Positions 54,942 to 59,275 of a DNA stretch of 59,275 bases are shown here, piece by piece; position 1 is the first letter of the stretch, and each line of letters opens with the position of its first letter. The stretch covers positions 1 to 59,275 of the forward strand of contig JAFZAZ010000013.1 of the NCBI GenBank assembly GCA_017561985.1, read 5' to 3'. The notes below the pieces were generated by a model that saw only the letters and a list, made by a program, of their open reading frames with translations, was not told where the DNA came from and did no database searches. The stretch is from Lachnospiraceae bacterium. Its GTDB lineage: Bacteria > Bacillota_A > Clostridia > Lachnospirales > Lachnospiraceae. Position numbers and translations under genes: made by a program.

Positions 54942-57900
54942 AGAAAGGCTGATAATTGAGGAAAATGTTTTTTCTCTGAAACAAGGCACATTGACGCCCG
55001 ATGTGGACACATGGGTGCAGAAGTATTTCGGCACAGACGGCCTGAAGGTGACCAACGCATCTAAGGTGGAGGAATCGGACAAGGTCATCATTAGCGGCAA
55101 CACGTGTACTTTTAACCTTGAAAATGTTGGCTCCGAAACAACATTTACGTTGGATGCAGAAGGAAATGTCGGAATTTTGCTTCGGATCATGCTCGATCCG
55201 CAGAGCTGGTCGTTCTATCAGAGTTTTCCGGATATTATCGGAGGCGAGGGGAATCCTGTTTCCGAGATTTCGTACTCGGAGTGTTATTTGCTGCTGTCAA
55301 ACAAAATGGTCGAAAACTACGACGGATTCTGTCTGCGCGAGGGGATTAATTTCTACGGAGTGATCTCGTCGTCACCGTTGATGACTATGCTCGAAAGGCA
55401 ATGTTCCGTATATCCGATCATGTGCGGCTACATAAATCTGGATGACCCGGGAGAATTGACTCCGCTTCCGTGGGGAACATATCCGTTTGAAAAGGATTCG
55501 CCGGAAAATCCGGTTCCCGGTTTTGTCTTTTCGGTTGAATTGAAGGATTACAGCGACTTCAGCATTGGGAAAATCGTCAGTTTTAAGGATACCGGACTGA
55601 GAATTTACTGTCCGCTCAGCGCTGCTTTTGCAAAGAGGAACCCGACATATTGTGCCGCGCAGGCATTTTATACATGGATGACGGTGCCTTCGGTAAACAT
55701 CGACATGAGATGCTATGTGAACTACATTCCGGCATGCACCGGGTTTGAAGTGAATCTTCTGTTCGACAATCTGAATCTCGGAAACCTGTTGAGCCTGGGA
55801 GATTTGATGCCCGGAGAAGATGCGGAAGGTTCGCTGCCTGAGCTGTTAAGAAAATCGCAGTTGACAGATCTGTCAATCACGCAGTTCGGCCTGGATTTCA
55901 GTGTCGAGGATGGAAAGCTGTGCGTGGATGGAGTGCTCGTTACGGTCGGGATGCCGAATGCCGTCTGGAGCGTTCTTGACGATAAACTGCAGATTGGAAA
56001 GATAAGCAGTACATTCACATATATCCCGGCGAGAGATGAGGAAAAATCCCCGCTTGGAGTCAGGATATCCGGTGAGGTTACGATCAAGGGACACCGTGTC
56101 GGGGTACGAGCCGTAAAGGATAACGATTTTACGTTGTATCTCGACCTGCTTGACAAAGTCGATATTCCTCTGGATGAGTTTGTCGCCGAGATTTACCCGG
56201 ATCTTCCGAAGCCCTCAAAGCTTAGTATTAACACTGTCAGCAGTGAGATAAGCCCTTCCAGTCAGGTATCGATACTGGCGACGATGGCTTCCGGCAAGGA
56301 TGCGTGGGTAATTCCGGTAGGAAAAACAAAACTGACTTTGTCGGACATTGTTTTGTATTTCCAGTACAAGTTTAAAGAGAAGGAAAGTAATGCGGATGAC
56401 GGTCTGAGCGGCTATTATTCCGGAACCATTGATTTTGACGAAAAATTGCAGCTGACCGCATCGTATGCTTTTCCGTCGAAGAAATTTGCGGTGCGGATGT
56501 TCCTGCCGAACTTCTCTCTGGTAGAGTTTATTAATAAATTCTGCAAGGAAAAGGTCACGCTGCCGAACGATTTCGACATCAAGCTGACGAACTCCATAGT
56601 TGTGTTTGAAAAGGGCAGCGGCGAGTCTTACCAGCTGAAAATGGCGACAATCGTCAATGATTTCGGCTTCCTGATGTTTGAACTGAAGAAATCCGGATCG
56701 GAAACCGGTTTCATTTTCGGAATGAACATCGACGGAAAGAGCATGTGGGAACTGCCGGGCTTGAGCAAGCTTGCATTTTTCGAGGCATTCAAGTTGAACA
56801 AGCTAGCTCTTGTTGTATCGACAATGAAAGACAGGGACTACACGTTCCCTGCCGGAAAAGAATTCAATGTGCCCGCATTTGAATCCTGCACGGTGCATAT
56901 TCCGGGAACCAGCGGAATTGTCAAAGGCTTTAACTTCATGGCAGAGTGGGAGATCCATACAGGAAAGCCGGATCAGAAGATCTTTGCTAAATTCTTTGAC
57001 ATTGATTCCGTTATGGCAATTGTGCTGCAGGTCGGTGAGGACGAGACCAGGATGTACGCCAGCAACAAGCTGACGATCTGCGGCCAGAAGTTTGAGGTTG
57101 AGGCAGGAGCTCAGCTTAAGAACGAGAGCGTGGGCCTTTATGCGAAGGGAAAGATTCCGCTGAAGATCCGGAATACGGAGCAGGAGTTTGCGCTTGAGGT
57201 AGGCTTTAATAATTTCGGTGTATACGGCGCAGGAACGATGAAGGGCGAAAAACCGATTGACTTTGGCTTCTTCCAGCTGGGCAATGCAGCGCTCCTTATC
57301 GGCGCAGATGCAGAAGGCATACCCAGCGTAGGTATCGCTGCGACGATTGCGGTCGATGAGCTGTTCCATTCGTCGGTAGCGATTCTGTTTGATTCTTCGG
57401 TTCCGCAGAACAGCATGGCTGCAGGTTCGTTGAGCGATCTGTCTCTGGCGGATGTGTACGACGTGTTCCTGAAACCGGACAGCGTGAGCAAGCAGATTGC
57501 GGAACAGCGACTGTATGATATCCGCGATATCCTGGAGATGTTCTCGATAAAAGGAACGGCGCTCTTTGATCTGCCGTCCGATATGATCAGGCATTTTGAC
57601 GATTACAATTACGCTGAGATTGTCAGTGCTTTTGCTGAGCACAATGTGGATTTGCCCGAGAAGGCATCGCAGGTGTTCTATGTGATCGGTTCGAAGGGCA
57701 ACAAATGGTATCTCACGGACCTTACGAAGAAGAGCATGCAGTATCAGATCGTAAAGGAGACGGACGAGCAAACGCAAACGTCGGTGCTGAAGGTGTCCAA
57801 GGAGGCGCAGTTCTATGCAGCCGCTCAGAACACTCGTATCGGCGAACTGGAATATGATGCGGGATTCCGGGTCAATGGCCTTGTGAATGTATATCATTTT

Positions 57901-58698
57901 ACGTTTGACGTGGATATCAATATCGTTTCGGCGACAGATTTTATCGTCTCCGGAAAATCCTCGCCGATTGAATTGGCCGGCGGATTGATTAAGATTACCT
58001 CTGCGGATGCAACGGAAGAACCTTCGCCGTTTGACGGAGGACCGGCGTTGACGATTACGACCAGCGGAGATCCGTTTGCGTATGTCGATGCAAAGATCCA
58101 GATACTGGACATCATTACCCAGATGTACAAGATTACGGCAGGAAAAGAAGGCTTCGATGCAGAGTGGGATTATGACGGCCCTGCTGCAGCGTTCCGCATA
58201 GCTGCCCGCCTTGAAGGCAAAGATTGCTTTGCGGCTGTTCTTGCCGGTACCTTGAAGCAAATGGTGATCAGCATAATCAGCTCTATAGGAAAATACTTCG
58301 GAGAGTTCAATCTGGAAACAGGTGTTAATGGTTCGGTCTGCCTGAGGGTCGTTGACATGAACGAGGTGTATTTTACTGCAAATCTTTCGGTGGATTTCCT
58401 GGGAACGCACCATGAACTTGCAACGATTACGCTGGACACGGAGATCAAAACGGTAAAGGAGCTGGCTGAAGCTTTGATCAAGGGCGTCGGAGTGTACCTT
58501 GCAGAGCTTGTAACGGATTCCGTCGAGTATGCAGTTTTGTATCTGAAGAAATTGATTGATTACAAGGGAAAAGAAGTATTGGATGCACTGATTGAGGTCT
58601 TTGCGCTTTCGCTGAAGGAAGCGACGGAGATTCTGGAGAAAGCACAAGAACGTCTTGAGGATTCCTGCGCGATAAAGAAAGCGGCCGAAACCCTGTAA
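54922..58698 (+). CDS. Island protein 5: giant beta-rich protein, unrecognised
   Basis: A 1258-residue protein, the largest in the window, with no signal peptide, Cys pattern or membrane helices. From about residue 340 to 860 it shows repeated blocks of long strands ending in a short hydrophobic-amphipathic turn: KLQLTASYAFPSKKFAVRMF, TGFIFGMNIDGKSMWELPGL, VGLYAKGKIPLKIRNTEQEF, FGVYGAGTMKGEKPIDFGFF. Later blocks (GLVNVYHFTFDVDINIVSAT, AAFRIAARLEGKDCF, NGSVCLRVVDMNEVYFTANL) have a similar style. The tail is helical. It may be a large beta-scaffold or lipid-transfer-like cradle, which is inference. The ATG at 54922 follows agaggagaac and overlaps the previous gene by 20 bases. No family is recognised. 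Confidence 0.65.
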   Translation: MTWEELKERLIIEENVFSLKQGTLTPDVDTWVQKYFGTDGLKVTNASKVEESDKVIISGNTCTFNLENVGSETTFTLDAEGNVGILLRIMLDPQSWSFYQSFPDIIGGEGNPVSEISYSECYLLLSNKMVENYDGFCLREGINFYGVISSSPLMTMLERQCSVYPIMCGYINLDDPGELTPLPWGTYPFEKDSPENPVPGFVFSVELKDYSDFSIGKIVSFKDTGLRIYCPLSAAFAKRNPTYCAAQAFYTWMTVPSVNIDMRCYVNYIPACTGFEVNLLFDNLNLGNLLSLGDLMPGEDAEGSLPELLRKSQLTDLSITQFGLDFSVEDGKLCVDGVLVTVGMPNAVWSVLDDKLQIGKISSTFTYIPARDEEKSPLGVRISGEVTIKGHRVGVRAVKDNDFTLYLDLLDKVDIPLDEFVAEIYPDLPKPSKLSINTVSSEISPSSQVSILATMASGKDAWVIPVGKTKLTLSDIVLYFQYKFKEKESNADDGLSGYYSGTIDFDEKLQLTASYAFPSKKFAVRMFLPNFSLVEFINKFCKEKVTLPNDFDIKLTNSIVVFEKGSGESYQLKMATIVNDFGFLMFELKKSGSETGFIFGMNIDGKSMWELPGLSKLAFFEAFKLNKLALVVSTMKDRDYTFPAGKEFNVPAFESCTVHIPGTSGIVKGFNFMAEWEIHTGKPDQKIFAKFFDIDSVMAIVLQVGEDETRMYASNKLTICGQKFEVEAGAQLKNESVGLYAKGKIPLKIRNTEQEFALEVGFNNFGVYGAGTMKGEKPIDFGFFQLGNAALLIGADAEGIPSVGIAATIAVDELFHSSVAILFDSSVPQNSMAAGSLSDLSLADVYDVFLKPDSVSKQIAEQRLYDIRDILEMFSIKGTALFDLPSDMIRHFDDYNYAEIVSAFAEHNVDLPEKASQVFYVIGSKGNKWYLTDLTKKSMQYQIVKETDEQTQTSVLKVSKEAQFYAAAQNTRIGELEYDAGFRVNGLVNVYHFTFDVDINIVSATDFIVSGKSSPIELAGGLIKITSADATEEPSPFDGGPALTITTSGDPFAYVDAKIQILDIITQMYKITAGKEGFDAEWDYDGPAAAFRIAARLEGKDCFAAVLAGTLKQMVISIISSIGKYFGEFNLETGVNGSVCLRVVDMNEVYFTANLSVDFLGTHHELATITLDTEIKTVKELAEALIKGVGVYLAELVTDSVEYAVLYLKKLIDYKGKEVLDALIEVFALSLKEATEILEKAQERLEDSCAIKKAAETL

Positions 58699-58770
58699 TG
58701 TGTCACCCCCGACGAGTAACCGCGTCGCGGCTTCCGGTATTGGCAAGGGAAGAGAGAAACGGACGTAAAA

Positions 58771-58800
58771 AGAAGGCTGTCGCTTGATGCGACAGCCTTC
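58771..58800. terminator. Bidirectional terminator between the island and the flotillin gene
   Basis: A 12-base perfect stem gaaggctgtcgc (58772-58783) with gcgacagccttc (58789-58800). The minus-strand reading is followed by a T-run (cttcttttta), the plus-strand one by tcatttt, so it mainly ends the flotillin gene and also the island. Confidence 0.85.
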
Positions 58801-58824
58801 TCATTTTGCGATTGTATCGAACGA

Positions 58825-59275
58825 TTACTCCGTTGCCGGAACAATCGGTTCGGTGGTGTCCGCTGCGTTCGTGATGGTCTTGCCGTCCGTAACGATGGTC
58901 GTTGCGTTCTCGAGACCGGTCACGTTGATGTTGCGGTTTACCTTTGCGTCGTAGGACTCTGCGTTGATGATGTTTGCGAGGTCGATGCCGGTCGCCTGCT
59001 TCATGGACTCGAACACCTTGGCCATGACTACGGGCACATTGCCGGCCACCTGATCAACACCGTTGCCGCCGCCTTCGCCGCCGCCGATGATCGTGATCTT
59101 GTCAATCTGCTGAAGAGGAGCAGCAACCTGAGCGGCGATCTCGGGAAGTACCCGGATCATCATCTCGGCAACTGCGGCCTTGTTGTACTTCGCGTACGCC
59201 TCAGCCTTCTTCTCCATCGCCTGAGCCTCAGCAAGACCCTTGGCCTCGATGGCCTTAGCCTCTGCCTCACCTACG
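58825..59275 (-). CDS. floA/floT-like: Flotillin family protein, C-terminal part
   Basis: The last 150 residues of a flotillin-like (YuaG/FloT) protein, cut by the right window edge. The EA-rich stretch GEAEAKAIEAKGLAEAQAMEKK, then YAKYNKAAVAEMMIRVLPEIA, and QQIDKITIIGGGEGGG are the flotillin C-terminal signature. The family forms membrane scaffolds in lipid microdomains rich in polyisoprenoid lipids. A C-terminal acidic, Thr-rich tail follows. It is transcribed towards the island and shares its terminator. The link to the island's polyprenyl synthase is suggestive only. Confidence 0.9.
   Translation of the reverse strand, partial: VGEAEAKAIEAKGLAEAQAMEKKAEAYAKYNKAAVAEMMIRVLPEIAAQVAAPLQQIDKITIIGGGEGGGNGVDQVAGNVPVVMAKVFESMKQATGIDLANIINAESYDAKVNRNINVTGLENATTIVTDGKTITNAADTTEPIVPATE

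Overview
The window looks like chromosomal DNA of a GC-rich Bacillota, most likely a gut or rumen Clostridia (Lachnospirales-like). This is inferred from a tryptophan T-box riboswitch, sigmaA-type promoters with 17-base spacers, a MurA with the active-site Cys, lipoproteins with Thr/Pro-rich linkers, GH51 and CE1-type carbohydrate enzymes, a flotillin and an OAH sulfhydrylase. I could run no search, so the taxon is an inference.

Layout. 1-5236 (+): the end of a very acidic protein, murA, metK and a beta-CASP metallo-beta-lactamase. 5348-9510 (-): a lipoprotein, a UPF0104/LPG-synthase-type membrane protein and prfC. 9836-16820 (-): a cell-envelope block with a YidC insertase fused to a CDP-glycerol-glycerophosphotransferase-like domain, a small membrane protein, an LTA-synthase/sulfatase-like enzyme and an STT3-family oligosaccharyltransferase. 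17337-21899 (+): a MATE exporter, a GH51 arabinofuranosidase and a lipoprotein. 21913-29688 (+): Trp T-box and trpEGDCFBA, with an unusual four-unit phased inverted-repeat array between trpG and trpD. 30034-35467 (+): transketolase, a PQQ-propeller-like lipoprotein and a second MATE exporter. 35877-44106 (+): a Phe/Tyr-rich leader peptide with an attenuator, then pheA-aroB-aroC-aroEK-aroA-tyrA-aroF, i.e. nearly the whole shikimate/Phe/Tyr route. Transketolase (erythrose-4-phosphate supply), this operon and the trp operon lie together, so this is an aromatic amino acid block with two different attenuation mechanisms. 44107-45075: repeat-rich DNA. 45076-48105 (-): esterase lipoprotein, MarR regulator and metY. 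48389-58698 (+): a six-gene, less GC-rich island with a polyprenyl diphosphate synthase, two beta-rich proteins weakly suggestive of lipid-binding folds, a protein with a nuclease-like D...QxK motif, a nitrilase-like protein and a 1258-residue unrecognised protein. 58825-end (-): C-terminus of a flotillin.

Strongest candidates for something new: (1) the 48.4-58.7 kb lipid/isoprenoid-like island; (2) the STT3 - phosphoglycerol transferase-like - YidC/glycerophosphotransferase envelope cluster; (3) the Phe/Tyr leader-peptide attenuator; (4) four inverted repeats of exactly 34 bases at 83-85-base spacing between trpG and trpD; (5) three genes (trpC, aroF, the esterase) whose stop codons lie inside the first unit of a degenerate tandem repeat running downstream; (6) the octamer GGAAAATG/CATTTTCC, found about 40 times by eye against about 2 expected for random sequence, and nearly absent from the island.
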